The notes: generated by a model not told the origin, from the letters alone. 36,304 bases of DNA from Entrophospora sp. SA101 (GCA_958430865.1 CAUDNR010004339.1:1-36304); one strand, 5' to 3'; positions 11,461-21,636 are shown, counted from the first letter of the stretch. Numbers and translations: made by a program.

Positions 11461-12450
11461 ATGTCAGTATCAGAGGAGTTTACTATACAAACAGTTAAAT
11501 TTATACATTCATTACTGGTCTCTATACCTCAATATGCTTTAGGTTCCTTATCTGCTATAGCGATCTTAGGGGCCACACCAGCGAGTGGTTTTAGGGAGAA
11601 ATTTCGATGGATATTTCTGTGTTTAGGGGCCCCTCTAGAGGGGCTCTTTTACTATTGTAATGTAAAAAACGATGCGATCATTATGAGCGCATATTGGCTC
11701 GAACTTGATCACTTTGTTGAAGATAATAGTAATAGAACTGGGGGTGGTGTTACAATACTCAACTACAGGCTTTTTGGATGGCATGCTAAACAAATGGAGC
11801 TCACCTCGGAACAGGAAGAATGTATGAAAGTATGTGTAGCTGAAGCATCAATATTAGATCGCCTCAGCTACGTGGTATCCATTTACTACATAGTAGTGGG
11901 GATATTTGCGGGAATAGTCAGGGCAATCGGACCATGTATCAAAGAGGAATGGCCATATATACCACTAGTATTGGCTTGGACTTTGCCAGCAATTTGTAGG
12001 AAGGCGGTAGGAGGAATAGTGGTGGTCCACAATCCCAATAAAAGAATTGTTGGGAAAATAACAATAAGTAATTCTCCAAAGGATAGAAGATTTAACATTA
12101 TCGAGACTGGTTTATTCTCAATTATAGTTCCATGGCTAGCAGTAATTTTAGCTTATTTCACCAATCCAGTTGGATATAGATGCAGGAGTAGATTTTTAAC
12201 CGTGCTGTGTGTGGTATGGACATTTAATAATTTAGTCTCACTATTATTCAATATAATGAGAATACGTGGCAAAAATATCCGGTTCCTTGTTAATTTTTAC
12301 TTTTGTATTTCTGGTGCATTTGTAGTATTTATGCTACTTTCACTGGTTCTACTTAGTAATGCAAGGCCATTATGGGTAAAAGTTTTTGGAGACTATTGCG
12401 CTGATCCAACAACACCTTGTTTCAGCATGTCAGATATTGTAAACAAGTGA
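11461..12450 (+). CDS. Multi-span membrane protein, family of unknown function (copy A)
   Basis: A single coding exon gives 329 residues from the ATG at 11461 (MSVSEEF). A start at 11422 would add 13 residues but is not an ATG-led frame. A pyrimidine-rich stretch ending TAG at 11453 just before the ATG could be the end of a 5' UTR intron. About seven hydrophobic stretches are visible, around IPQYALGSLSAIAILG, WIFLCLGAPLEGLFYY, YYIVVGIFAGI, WPYIPLVLAW, IIVPWLAVILAYF, FLTVLCVVWTFNNLVSLL and the last 25 residues before NARPLW. Paired with the 29024-30070 gene it shares IPQY.LG, ALFYY/GLFYY.N.K, LDRLS, the GPC...WP block, GIVVV, P.G..CRS.FL.VLC and W.FN.LV. I recognise no known transporter or receptor motif. 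A dead relative lies at 3772. The product probably sits in a membrane; its role is unknown. Confidence 0.8.
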   Translation: MSVSEEFTIQTVKFIHSLLVSIPQYALGSLSAIAILGATPASGFREKFRWIFLCLGAPLEGLFYYCNVKNDAIIMSAYWLELDHFVEDNSNRTGGGVTILNYRLFGWHAKQMELTSEQEECMKVCVAEASILDRLSYVVSIYYIVVGIFAGIVRAIGPCIKEEWPYIPLVLAWTLPAICRKAVGGIVVVHNPNKRIVGKITISNSPKDRRFNIIETGLFSIIVPWLAVILAYFTNPVGYRCRSRFLTVLCVVWTFNNLVSLLFNIMRIRGKNIRFLVNFYFCISGAFVVFMLLSLVLLSNARPLWVKVFGDYCADPTTPCFSMSDIVNK

Positions 12451-13528
12451 TTAATTTTTTGTTGTATCGTCACTTATGCAGGACATTATTTTTTTTTTTT
12501 TTATTTATATATATTGTTTTTTTTTTCTGAATCTAGCTAGATTAATCATTGGTTTTTATTATTATTATTATTATTATGTATAATGTACATTATTTACCTA
12601 AAAATAAATAAAAATAAAGACTTTAGGATCTCTTCACTTAATTATAAATAAAAAGGTTTTTAAAAAAATCCCACATAGAATACATAGGAAACTTCTTGTA
12701 AAAGAGTAGTTTTTTCAGTATTGAAATTATACATACAGCCCAAACTTTTTTTGATGTCAAATAAAACTCATTATTAACATTGAATTACTTACTTAATTGG
12801 AATGCACCTTTATTAAAATTTACTGGATTATGAATTAATATACACTGGCTGGGTTGACACATATCAATTGATCTGTCCTGAAATTTTGCCCATATCCTTT
12901 GTTATAAACTTCACCAAATCTGCTTTTATTCTATTATTAAATAAAATCTATTTAATTATCTACATATATTTTGCATTCAAGAAAAAATCTGCGCATTTCT
13001 TCATTTCCTTTTGTGTTCATAGCATGACATCAATTTGTCATTATGTTATTTGCATTTTTAACTAACATATAGGTTTTTCTTTCTTTCCTTCCTTTTACTC
13101 TTTTTAAACCATTAATGAGTCACATAAATTATATAACAACACAATATAAATTTTCAATTAATCTTTAGTTGATTCACAGTATATGTTAATACAGTAGACA
13201 ACAATAAAAAGCCATCAACTATTATTGGCTTACCAAAATCCTCAGTGATCATTTTTAAAAAAATAATTTGCCAAATGATTTATTAGAAGTCAGGGAATAA
13301 TTTTTTACGACCAGATTTTTTATTTGAACTTACTAACAAATGTTACAAGGGTTTAAAACTTCACTATTTTTGCAATATTTGCCGCTTGTTATAGTATAGT
13401 AAAATAAAATTTTACTAATTTCTCTATTTCATTGGGCGAAAATACTTTCACGTGATATAGTCGCATCTAACCCATTAAATTTTATTGGCTAAAACATTTA
13501 GTTCGCTCGTATCACAAATTTATGCATG
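12451..13528. other. 3' flank of membrane gene A
   Basis: No gene is seen. T-rich and AATAAA-containing sequence from 12475 to 12660 would suit transcript end formation. The parts at 12451-12560 and 12925-13195 are shared with 4036-4395. The intervening roughly 330 bases are unique to this locus. Confidence 0.5.
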
Positions 13529-13880
13529 ATAAATTTTAATTGACGATCCGTCTATGAATCGGTGAGTGTTATATAGTGATCGGCGGGGGAAAATTGACCA
13601 AAAAAACACTAATCGGTAACCTTTTATAAAAAAAAGTTACTATACTTTTGTCTTGCAAGATAAATTTTTTTTGTGCATACAAATAAAATAAATCTCAGAG
13701 AACATATTTATGTATTTTTTATTGCTATTAATTATGTAAAGAAAAAAGTTTTCTGTTTATGATATGTTGATTTTTTGAGTTTTTGTATTGAAAAAATCTG
13801 ATTTTTCCGTGTAACATTTATTAATTTTTATAAATAAAGAAAATGCTTTAGACGTTCTAATAAAAAAATAAAAGTGATAC

Positions 13881-13937
13881 GAAATGTTTATGATTATTTG
13901 AAATGTTTATGACTATTTGAAATGTTTAAGACTATTC
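13881..13937 (+). repeat. 19-bp tandem repeat, three units
   Basis: GAAATGTTTATGATTATTT is repeated three times with one or two changes per unit, followed by a partial GAAATT. It lies inside the inverted-repeat-bounded segment, as subterminal repeats of DNA transposons often do. Confidence 0.85.
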
Positions 13938-14023
13938 GAAATTCCATCCATTACCAAAAGTCATGACATAGTCAAAAATGTATTTTTTAATTAAAAAAAA
14001 ATTGATATATATAAATATATATA

Positions 14024-14457
14024 TTATTGTATTTCCATGCTATTATTGTCGTTATTGTTGCTATTGTCTACATCTTTATTGTCACCATCATCTTCATCTT
14101 TATCATCATCATTATTGTCATCTTTTTATAAAATTTGCAATTTAATTTTTGAATAAATATATATTTAATAAAAAATTTATTTAATAAAAAATAGTATTTA
14201 CTTGTTGTTAATATATATTTGACATGTTTTATTTCTGGTGCGAATGCCATGAATGTGGAATCATTTAAGGACACTTCACTCCATCTATTCCCAAGTTTTA
14301 AGTAACATCCAATAACATCATCTTTGAAATCCATAAATTCTTCTATACTGGTCAATAAAGTTTCAAATGTATCATGAGGATCAGTGATTACTGTTTGGAA
14401 TTTTTTGTTGTTGTTGTGATATATGGTTAAATGCAAGGTTTTGATATTCATTATCAA
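14024..14457 (-). CDS. Small protein with acidic Asp/Asn-rich tail, unknown
   Basis: Exon 1 is 14457-14202 and exon 2 is 14121-14024. They are joined by an 80-base GT-AG intron (GTAAAT...AAAAG) that preserves frame and gives about 117 residues. The first 85 residues look like a compact alpha/beta domain: MNIKTLHLTIYH, TVITDPHDTFETLLTSIEEF, a GCYLKLGNRWSEVSLND block, MAFAPE. The alternation is loosely reminiscent of a ubiquitin-like or PB1 fold, but I cannot assign it. Exon 2 encodes a tail made almost only of D, N, E, K and S, ending MEIQ. If the intron were not spliced the frame would run on as low-complexity sequence. The gene lies within an inverted-repeat-bounded segment. Confidence 0.6.
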
Positions 14458-14530
14458 AAGTTTGAAAAGCAGAGGAAAAACGAAAACAATTTTTTTTTAT
14501 GTTTATAGAATAATATTACCTTTGTTAAAC

Positions 14531-14625
14531 AGGACTTGTTGGGTAGTGTATTCGCATGGTTGTTAACAAACAATCTAGTAACATGCTCCTAGATGGGAGA
14601 TCGAATACAATGGAAGACAAGTCCT
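14531..14625. repeat. 95-bp imperfect hairpin with tRNA-like look
   Basis: The ends AGGACTTGT and ACAAGTCCT are perfect inverted copies. Inside them TGTATTCG and CGAATACA form a second inverted pair, separated by a seven-base mismatch. A GGTTG...CAATC stem with loop TTAACAA suggests a tRNA anticodon arm. However, the ATCGAAT element is seven bases too far from the acceptor stem, so it is not a functional tRNA. It could be a tRNA-derived relic or a tiny inverted-repeat element. Confidence 0.45.
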
Positions 14626-14910
14626 ATTATTATTTTTGAGTTTATTATTAAATAAAAAAAACTATGAATGCAATAATTAATATATACTATAGTTTTTTTT
14701 TTATTTTTTACTCAAAATATTCGATTTTTTGATTTTTTTTGCCAATCATTTAATATGAAATTTCCCCCGCATTTCCATAATAAATTGATTGACATTTCTC
14801 TGATTCATAGACGGATCATCAATTAATATTTATTAATTTAATAAAATTTTTTTGAAGAAAAAATTATTAGCATTTTGATTAAGCCATAATTGCATCTAAT
14901 TGATGTTTGT

Positions 14911-15065
14911 ACTGAAATCTAGTCATGACTGAAACTAGTCGCGACTGAAACCTAGTCATGACTGAAATCTAGTCGTGACTGAAATCTAGTCGTGACTGAG
15001 TCGCGACTAGAAAAAAATCCAGTCGACTAGTCACGACTTATGACCCTCCAGTCGACTTGCAACAC
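14911..15065. repeat. 17-bp tandem repeats at a probable transposon end
   Basis: Five units of ACTGAAATCTAGTCGTG-type sequence (14911-14994) are followed by alternating AGTCGCGACT, AGTCGACT and AGTCACGACT motifs, and then TTGCAACACT at about 15056-15065. Read on the minus strand, the outer end is AGTGTTGCAAGTCGACTGG. Subterminal arrays of short palindromic motifs next to such an end are common in hAT elements. The matching other end was not found, so this may be a truncated copy. Confidence 0.6.
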
Positions 15066-16285
15066 TAATCAAGATATACGAAGCTATTTATTTGCATATA
15101 AAACAATAATTAACGAAACTTTAATCAATATAAAACAATCACTAATAAAATACTTTTTAGTTTTTGCTGAATCCCATCATAAAATTCTTCATGGCTATAT
15201 ATTAAATTTCTATAAAATAGTTTTTTGTGAACCTCTCTAAAATTTATTAACAAACATCCATAAAGTAACGACCACATGAAAGCTTAAAGTATTCTACACC
15301 TTCTCATTTACTATCAAGTCTTTTAAAGTGATATTGAAGTGAAAAGTAATACCGTTCTGATAGCCGTAAATTCATGTAGAGAAGACCTTTAATATGAAAA
15401 GGTATTCGTTAAAAAGCTTTAATGGAATACTTTCATTTTCTCTAACAACGAAATTCGAAGTTTATTATAAAAATAACGAGATATTTTAAAAAAACTTCAT
15501 GTGACACGAATTTCGAATTTATTTTCACTTATTTATTTGCGATTTTATATCAGTTACTTAATAATATTCCAGAATTATTAAATCTTATTCTCACATTCCA
15601 TTTTAATTCCACATTTACAAATGTCTCTATATTAAATATAAATGACGTTATGGAAAAAATCTGGATTGCTTACTCAACTGGTTGCTTGCTTTTATAAAAT
15701 AAACGGAGTGATAAACATGATCACCGGAGATATAATGGAAAATGTCATGTTTTACAGGACACACCATCACACCATAATAAAAATGGCAATAGTAATAGTA
15801 AATAATAATGATAATAGTAGTAAGTTATATATACATATTTGCTATTTTTTATCAAAAACAATTTATCATTATAATTATAATTTCTAAATCGTTATTATTA
15901 TTTTTAATTGTTAACAAGTTATTATTTGATAAATCAACAAGTATCAATATTTCAGAGATAAGCAACCATTAGAGTCGTCATGCCATGACATGTGAATTCA
16001 TCAATCGAACTTCTTAAATGAAATTTAAGTAGTACCAACATTTCTGACATATCACATTCCTAGTTACTATTATTATTATTATTATTTATATTTATCATTT
16101 TGGTGTCAAATTCGTAAAATATCATAGGTACCGTATACAAATTGAAAGCACAACAAACATCAAGGAAGGATTATTCCATTAAAGAATCGGAACACATCCT
16201 CTGCGCAAAATGATTGACTCTTTATCATTTTCCAATGCTCTTAAGTTTCTTAAATAAAAAAAATCCTTAGTTGATCAAAATTTCT
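15066..16285. other. Intergenic region, nothing firm
   Basis: The open frames 15040-15240 and 15642-15887 are AT-rich and have no recognisable features. I see no RNA gene or repeat of note. Confidence 0.5.
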
Positions 16286-16552
16286 TTAGTCAACTAAATT
16301 TTTTTTTTTTAATTTGCAAATTACGAACACATTTCCATTTGAATTTTTCACTTTTTCAAAATACTTTGACACAAAACCATGTGTTACGATTCGTTTTTTA
16401 AAAGGTCTTCTGGGATCACCGCTTAAATCATTGGACCTTGTATCGGAAGTGTTTATTAGTTCACATGTAAGATTATCATCAACAACAACACCACCATTGT
16501 CGTCATCATCATATTGATGGTATTGATACTCTTCCGCATAGAAATTTTCCAT
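16286..16552 (-). CDS. BED-finger-like fragment (doubtful)
   Basis: From the ATG at 16552 the frame reads 88 residues: an acidic start (MENFYAEEYQ, DDDDNGG), then PRRPFKKRIVTHGFVSKYFE and VFVICKLKKKN. The K.YFEK...C arrangement recalls the first half of a BED zinc finger, as found at the N-terminus of hAT transposases. The second Cys and the His pair are missing. The frame is open for a further 66 residues upstream, but that part is hydrophobic low-complexity sequence overlapping an AGTCGACT-type repeat (16620-16665). It is probably a transposon fragment; a short real protein is possible. Confidence 0.35.
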   Translation of the reverse strand: MENFYAEEYQYHQYDDDDNGGVVVDDNLTCELINTSDTRSNDLSGDPRRPFKKRIVTHGFVSKYFEKVKNSNGNVFVICKLKKKNLVD

Positions 16553-16615
16553 TTGAATGATAAAACACAAAAATCGTAATTGGTCAGACAATAATAATAT
16601 TAGCATTAGTATTAA

Positions 16616-16668
16616 TATTAGTAGTATTAGTAGTCGACTAAGATAGCCGACTATTTTAGTCGATTCCA
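16616..16668. repeat. AGTCGACT-type repeat patch
   Basis: AGTCGACTA, AGCCGACTA and AGTCGATT occur in close succession. They share the core motif of the array at 14911-15065, so both patches may come from the same element family. Confidence 0.45.
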
Positions 16669-17041
16669 CCTCTAAAATAAAAATGCTCAGCAAAAGATTA
16701 ATAAATCTTTTAATATAGACGGTAAACCCACACCCATCATGTGTGTCCATAAAACCATTGATTTTTGTGGCAATAAAAAAAAATCTTTTTCAATTCTTGC
16801 TGAAATCACTACATAATACAGATATTATATTTTATTTATATATCAATTGATTAGGAAAATGAGTATGATGATTGAAATTTGTTGTATGTTAATACTGCAA
16901 GCTAGAATTCGAGCTATTAGATTTAAGTTTAATTTGTGCTTGTAAGTTTTAATTTTTTGGTTTAAATAAAAATGAATTTTATTATTATAATTGAAGAATT
17001 GAAAAATGAAAAATAAATGATTCATCTTTTATCTTACCATT

Positions 17042-17610
17042 TTATACACCTGTTCTTACAGGAGGAGAGACCTGGTTAAAAGTATACAATATATATAATT
17101 ATATTAAACAACTTTTATATATATAAAGTATTTTATAATTAATAATTTCTTTTTTTTTTACCAGAATAACACCATCACCACGTACAAATAACATTTCTAT
17201 GGTTCTTTTTACTGTCTAAAAAAAAAAAAAAATTAAAGACAAAAAGTTTTTTTTTTTAAAAAAAGAAATGTTTTTTTTTTTTGAGAAAAGGGAAATAACA
17301 TACACGAATAACCTCTTCATATGTTTCTTCATTAACATCAACAATTGTAATGGTTTCTTCCACATCTCCCAACACCATATTCAAATGTCCATCATAAGCC
17401 TAATTAATTATGATTTATTTTATTTTTAAAAAATAAATAACAATAACAATAATAACAATTAATAATGTATTTTATTATTACATGGAGTTTACCACGTAAT
17501 TCGCGATCTCCGCGTAACTTGACATAAATACGTTCATCAAGTGATAAACGGACTAAATCCAATGGTTCTTCTACAGCATTTGGTTCAACTGGTTGAGTTT
17601 CTTCGGTCAT
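17042..17610 (-). CDS. LSM3: U6 snRNA-associated Sm-like protein LSm3
   Basis: Four exons (17610-17482, 17399-17304, 17215-17162, 17071-17042), all with GT-AG introns in phase 0, give 102 residues, the usual LSm3 length. The Sm fold is plain. The Sm1 part reads [39 protein letters not shown] and [17 protein letters not shown]. The Sm2 part reads [15 protein letters not shown]. LSm3 is part of the LSm2-8 ring that binds the U6 snRNA 3' end in splicing, and of the cytoplasmic LSm1-7 ring in mRNA decay. The gene is divergent from the phosphatase at 17893, with 282 bases between their ATGs. The last exon is only 30 bases. Confidence 0.95.
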
Positions 17611-17892
17611 TATTGTTATCAAATTATTATTTTTATTATTTTTATTGTTGATAATCTGAAATGACAAAATTTTGAATTGTCACATAGATAAAATAGTCGT
17701 ACGACAATTAGAATGAACCAATTATTCAGATTGTTTGTAATACGGTAATGTTCCAAATTTGTAACAATTTTTAAGTTATTTATTCCTTTACCGTTTAATT
17801 TATTTTAATTTTATAAATTATTTATTATTTATTATTAATATTATTATTATTATAGTCTTTTGTTTCAAGACAAATAATTTCATAAAAGAAAT
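17611..17892. promoter_or_regulatory. Shared divergent promoter, LSM3 and phosphatase
   Basis: The 282 bases between the two start codons must hold both 5' UTRs and promoters. The region contains an AACCAATT CCAAT-type box near 17715-17724 and long A/T tracts, but no clear TATA box on either side. Coregulation of the two genes is an inference from position only. Confidence 0.4.
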
Positions 17893-19284
17893 ATGACTTC
17901 CTCAGAACCTGCAACTTCCTCCCTTAATTATCCTCAAAATACTTCTTATCACCAATCTTCAAATAAAGTTACTCTAAAAACATCTATAACTCATCCTATC
18001 AAGTAAAAATTTAAAATGCTATTTTTTAATCGAAAACAAAAAAATGTCAATATTATATAATTAAAAATAAATAATTTTTATTTTACTGTACAGTGTAAGT
18101 TGGATCTTGCCAGATGAATTAAAAAATTGCCTTACATTGAATCTGTTATCGTCAAAGCTGGATCTTTTTGACATATACACTTCAGCATCTCTTTATCAAC
18201 ATTATTATTATGATCAAGTTGAAAAAAAGATACAAAACAATGATAATAACACTAATGAAGATCTTTCATCAAAAGACACATCATCAAGTACTACCACTGA
18301 AACTGTTTCTAACTTAGGTAATTTGGCTTTAAGTTCATGTCCTGGGAAAAAAGTTAGATTAAATGGACCTGAAAGAGGTAGAGCTACAATCAAAAGAGAT
18401 TTAGATCTTGACTTTCAAAGACTTGTATCTTTAGGAATTTCAATGATTATATGGTGAATATTTAAAACCTATTTAAGTTATATTATAATGCTCGATTAAT
18501 TAATTTACAAATTATCCAGTATAAACAATTAATAATTGCAATTTAAAAAAGTTGCTTGAATGATGTAGAATTAGAATTTTTGGGAGCACCTTGGCCAAAA
18601 TATGACGAAACTGCACAGAAACACAATATTCAAATTATTAGGTAAACAACACATTATATATATATATGCGCACCATTAATCTATCCACGAGACAAAATCA
18701 ATAATTTATTTTACTTTTGCAGAATACCAATGATTGAAGGTGGATGCCCAGACTCACTAGATCAAATAGATCAAGTGGTATTACAAATAGACCAACATAT
18801 AAAGCAAGGGAAAAATGTTTTGGGTCATTGTCGTGGCGGTTAGATGAATATTATTATTTAATTTATTCAATTATAAAAAAAAAATTTTTGGAATAAAATA
18901 AAATATATTATTATTTATATATCACAATTAGGAGTTGGACGTGCTGGATTAGTGGCATGTTGTTGGTTGCTTAAAACACAATTTTGTCTTGATGCTGACC
19001 GGGCAATTCAATTGGTTAGAATGAGAAGAAGTTCTAAAGCTATTGAAACTTTGCAGTATGTTTTTTTTAAAAAGAAATAAGTAATGATTATGGTTATGAT
19101 TATGATTACGTTGGTGTTATTAATTAATTTTTTTAATTTTCTATTTTTTAGACAAGTTGATTTTATTGTACAATATTCAAATTACGTTAAATGGAATTTA
19201 AATGAAAATCAAAAATTATTGTCAAAAACAACTTCAAATCATGAAAAAGATGATGTAAAAGAAGATGTAAATAATAATTTATGA
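17893..19284 (+). CDS. CDKN3/KAP-like dual-specificity protein phosphatase
   Basis: Six exons (17893-18002, 18094-18453, 18552-18641, 18723-18838, 18932-19055, 19152-19284) join in frame across GT-AG introns to give 310 residues. The cysteine-phosphatase loop HCRGGVGRAG is split by intron 4; it places the catalytic Cys near 223 and the Arg near 229. The segment before it (IPMIEGGCPDSLDQID) and the helix after it (RAIQLVRMRRSSKAIET) match the layout of CDK-associated phosphatase CDKN3. Where CDKN3 has the general-acid Asp of ADGG, this protein has Glu (IEGG). Residues 1-36 and about 80-110 are Ser/Thr/Asn-rich linkers, making it longer than CDKN3 (about 212 residues, recalled). The likely role is dephosphorylation of a CDK or another phosphoprotein; the substrate is unknown. 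Confidence 0.88.
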
Positions 19285-19654
19285 TTATAGATAATAAATT
19301 ATATATACCAGTATTATATTTTATATAATAGACTTTACCGATTTCGAATAAAAAAATTTATTTATTTATTTTTATTTACTTATTATTATTCATTTATTTT
19401 TATAATTTATTTTATATGTGCTTATTTGTAAGTATATATATATATATATATATATTTATACATGATCATTATTACATTATTATTCTTATTATTCTTATGG
19501 AAAAATTTATTATCATTATTATTGTTTTTTTAATATTATTTGTTGTTAGTCAAGAAGTACAAATGAAGAAAAGTTGTTAAAAATTTTTTTTAAAATAACT
19601 TGCCAAAAAAAACAAAAATAACATTCATTGTATTGCTATTATTTATAAAACTCG
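19285..19654. other. Convergent intergenic region with (TA)n tract
   Basis: This stretch separates the stop codons of the phosphatase (plus) and NUC1 (minus). It holds a TA dinucleotide run at about 19434-19456 and several AATAAA/TTTATT words suited to transcript ends on both strands. Confidence 0.6.
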
Positions 19655-20764
19655 TTATTTCTTATCATCATTATTTGCCTTGTTGGCAAAATATTTAGGA
19701 TTAGGAACTAATTTACACTCAATCACTTCACATAAATGTAAAACTTGTTTAGATGTTAATAAATTTTCAAAAAATGTTAAACCAGTTGTTCTTTCTAAAG
19801 CATCCAAGGGTACTGAAAAATTGGATATTGGTGTTGATGAAGGTATATTTTCATTTGGTAAAACAAAAGTTGCTAATGCATAAATTTTATCATCATTGTC
19901 CCTAGAATCCTTATCAATATTAAGGTCGATATCTTTTTGATTCTTGTTTTTTATTGCTAAAATAACTTTGTAAAAATGTGTTGGCACAGAAATATTTGGT
20001 GGATTTCCTATAACTTCATATTTAACATAAAATTTTCCTGTATTTGGATCTTTTTTCGGTAAATAAGCTGTTCCAGTATATACATAGACATCTGTAAAAT
20101 TTTCAACAAATAACAACCTTCTACAAAATTCTTCTAAATGGGCCCAATCTAAAAAAAATTTAAATAAATATTAAAAAAAAACCAAAAAAAATAAAAATCA
20201 TTAAAATTCCCACTCACAATCTCTATTAAATCCAACTCCAACTTGAGGCGCTATATTAGTTAATAAAAAAGTTTCATCTAAACTAGTTTGATCTGTTTTA
20301 ACATCTCCTGCTGGTACCATATGTCCTCTATCATAACCTGATTTAAAATAATTAACTAATTTAGCTCTGAATTTCTCAGGTATAATTACATCCTCTTGAA
20401 ATCTGGATTTTGTTCGGTCTACTGGTACTAAATCTTTTTTTACATCGTTCGGTTCTCCTTGAAATTTTCCTGGGAAGGAATTTTTAGTTAAATGTTCAAA
20501 TGTCCAGTCAGGATGTTTGTGTTGTCGATTATAAGAGGTTATATATGCTCTACGTTGTATGGCGTCATGGATAGGACCTGGGTAACCACCAATTGGAAGT
20601 TGAGATAAATTTATTATTTTTTGAGTTGGTAAGGATGTCTTTGCTATAGGTTTTTGTGTGTTTCGTTGTTGTTGTTGTACATACCACCAATAAATAGCTA
20701 TAAATCCTATAGCCGTGCTCGTTATTAAAACCGAAGATTTTCGTTTTATTGAAAATTTTGTCAT
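19655..20764 (-). CDS. NUC1: Mitochondrial nuclease NUC1 (endonuclease G family)
   Basis: Exon 1 (20764-20218) and exon 2 (20148-19655) join across a 69-base GT-AG intron to give 346 residues. After a basic start there is one hydrophobic segment (residues about 11-28, VLITSTAIGFIAIYWWYV) that would anchor the protein in the inner mitochondrial membrane. The DNA/RNA non-specific nuclease domain follows: the DRGH motif at 145-148 (GYDRGHMVPAGD, catalytic His148), then LLTNIAPQ and FNRDYWAHLE, the last spanning the splice site. The family degrades DNA and RNA with Mg2+, takes part in mitochondrial DNA metabolism, and can be released to the nucleus in cell death. The length is close to yeast Nuc1 (329, recalled). 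The tail is Lys/Asp-rich. Confidence 0.95.
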
Positions 20765-21636
20765 TTTATTTTTTTTAGTTAAGCGCGTATATATGGGGCA
20801 TGCATGGTAGACAAAGTGAACATTGTGTCACATGAGATTAAGGTTCAATATTGATTATCATTTAACAATTTTATAATCTCCCATCTAAAGATATCAAAAA
20901 AATCGTACAGCTTCAAATGAAATAGAGTTTTATTAATAAAAAAAGCCTTAGAACATAGTGGAAGTCTGAATTTGACCACAAATGTTACACGAATATTGAT
21001 ATTAATTTTTACAATAAAATATATATGAAAATTAATCAGTCATATGATAACTCACCTGATTGCATTTTAGAAATTATTAATATTGTTCTTTATACTTTCA
21101 TCGACCTTTTGAAATTTCCAGGTCAAGTCAGATCAAGTGTTTGAATGAGTTTACCTTATAAGCAATTTTTATATTAAATAAGTATTAGATAAAGCAGAAA
21201 CATGAAGAATATGTTGGTTAATTATCTTAAATCAGTGAATGTGTGAACAATTTGGAAATGGCTCTCAGTCTAAGATAAGTCGTTTATGAATCAGTGACAT
21301 AAAAAATTAATGTGAATATTATGATTACATGACATTAATTAACTAGATATTTTATAAAAATTTATGAGTATATAGATGAATAAGAAGTATGGAGTACTAA
21401 TTCATGTATATATTTATTTTTTAACAAAGAAAGCTATTGATTTCAAAGGTAAATTAACAAAGTATAAATTTTCAAACATATGTTATTATTATTTTGCTAC
21501 CATTTATCTACATAATCTAATACATCTTATAAATTGGATGCAATTTTAGTTCAACTTTTTTTTTACTTAAAGACGCGTAAATTCAAATTAATTAAAATAT
21601 AAATTGATTACATGTATGTCATACACACACTCCTAG
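20765..21636. other. Intergenic region upstream of NUC1
   Basis: The first 60 bases contain TATATATGG (20788-20796), about 25 bases upstream of the NUC1 ATG on its 5' side. The remainder shows no gene or repeat I can support. Confidence 0.45.

Larger units (their letters stand above)
13529..14833. mobile_element. Inverted-repeat-bounded segment enclosing a small gene
   Basis: The left arm at 13529-13562 and the right arm at 14800-14833 are inverted copies sharing TTAATTGAYGATCCGTCTAT and the following GAATC. A second inverted pair lies just inside: GCGGGGGAAA near 13583 against TTTCCCCCGC at 14761-14770. The span is about 1.3 kb. It contains a three-unit 19-bp tandem repeat (13881-13937) and the small gene at 14024-14457 on the minus strand. 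This is the architecture of a DNA transposon whose cargo is not an obvious transposase. The superfamily is unknown, and no clear target duplication is seen because the AT-rich flanks extend the symmetry. Confidence 0.6.

Noticed and set aside
11624..11650. GC-rich nested palindrome around CCCCTCTAGAGGGG inside membrane gene A
   Set aside because: It lies in coding sequence and encodes the conserved CLGAPLEGL segment; the symmetry may be incidental.
14531..14625. Possible tRNA gene (7-bp acceptor-like stem and a TTAACAA loop)
   Set aside because: The TCGAAT element is seven bases too far from the 3' stem, the D arm does not pair, and the outer stem is explained by a simple inverted repeat.
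15642..15887. 81-codon plus-strand frame
   Set aside because: The second half is encoded by AAT/GAT-type simple sequence and there is no motif or splice context.
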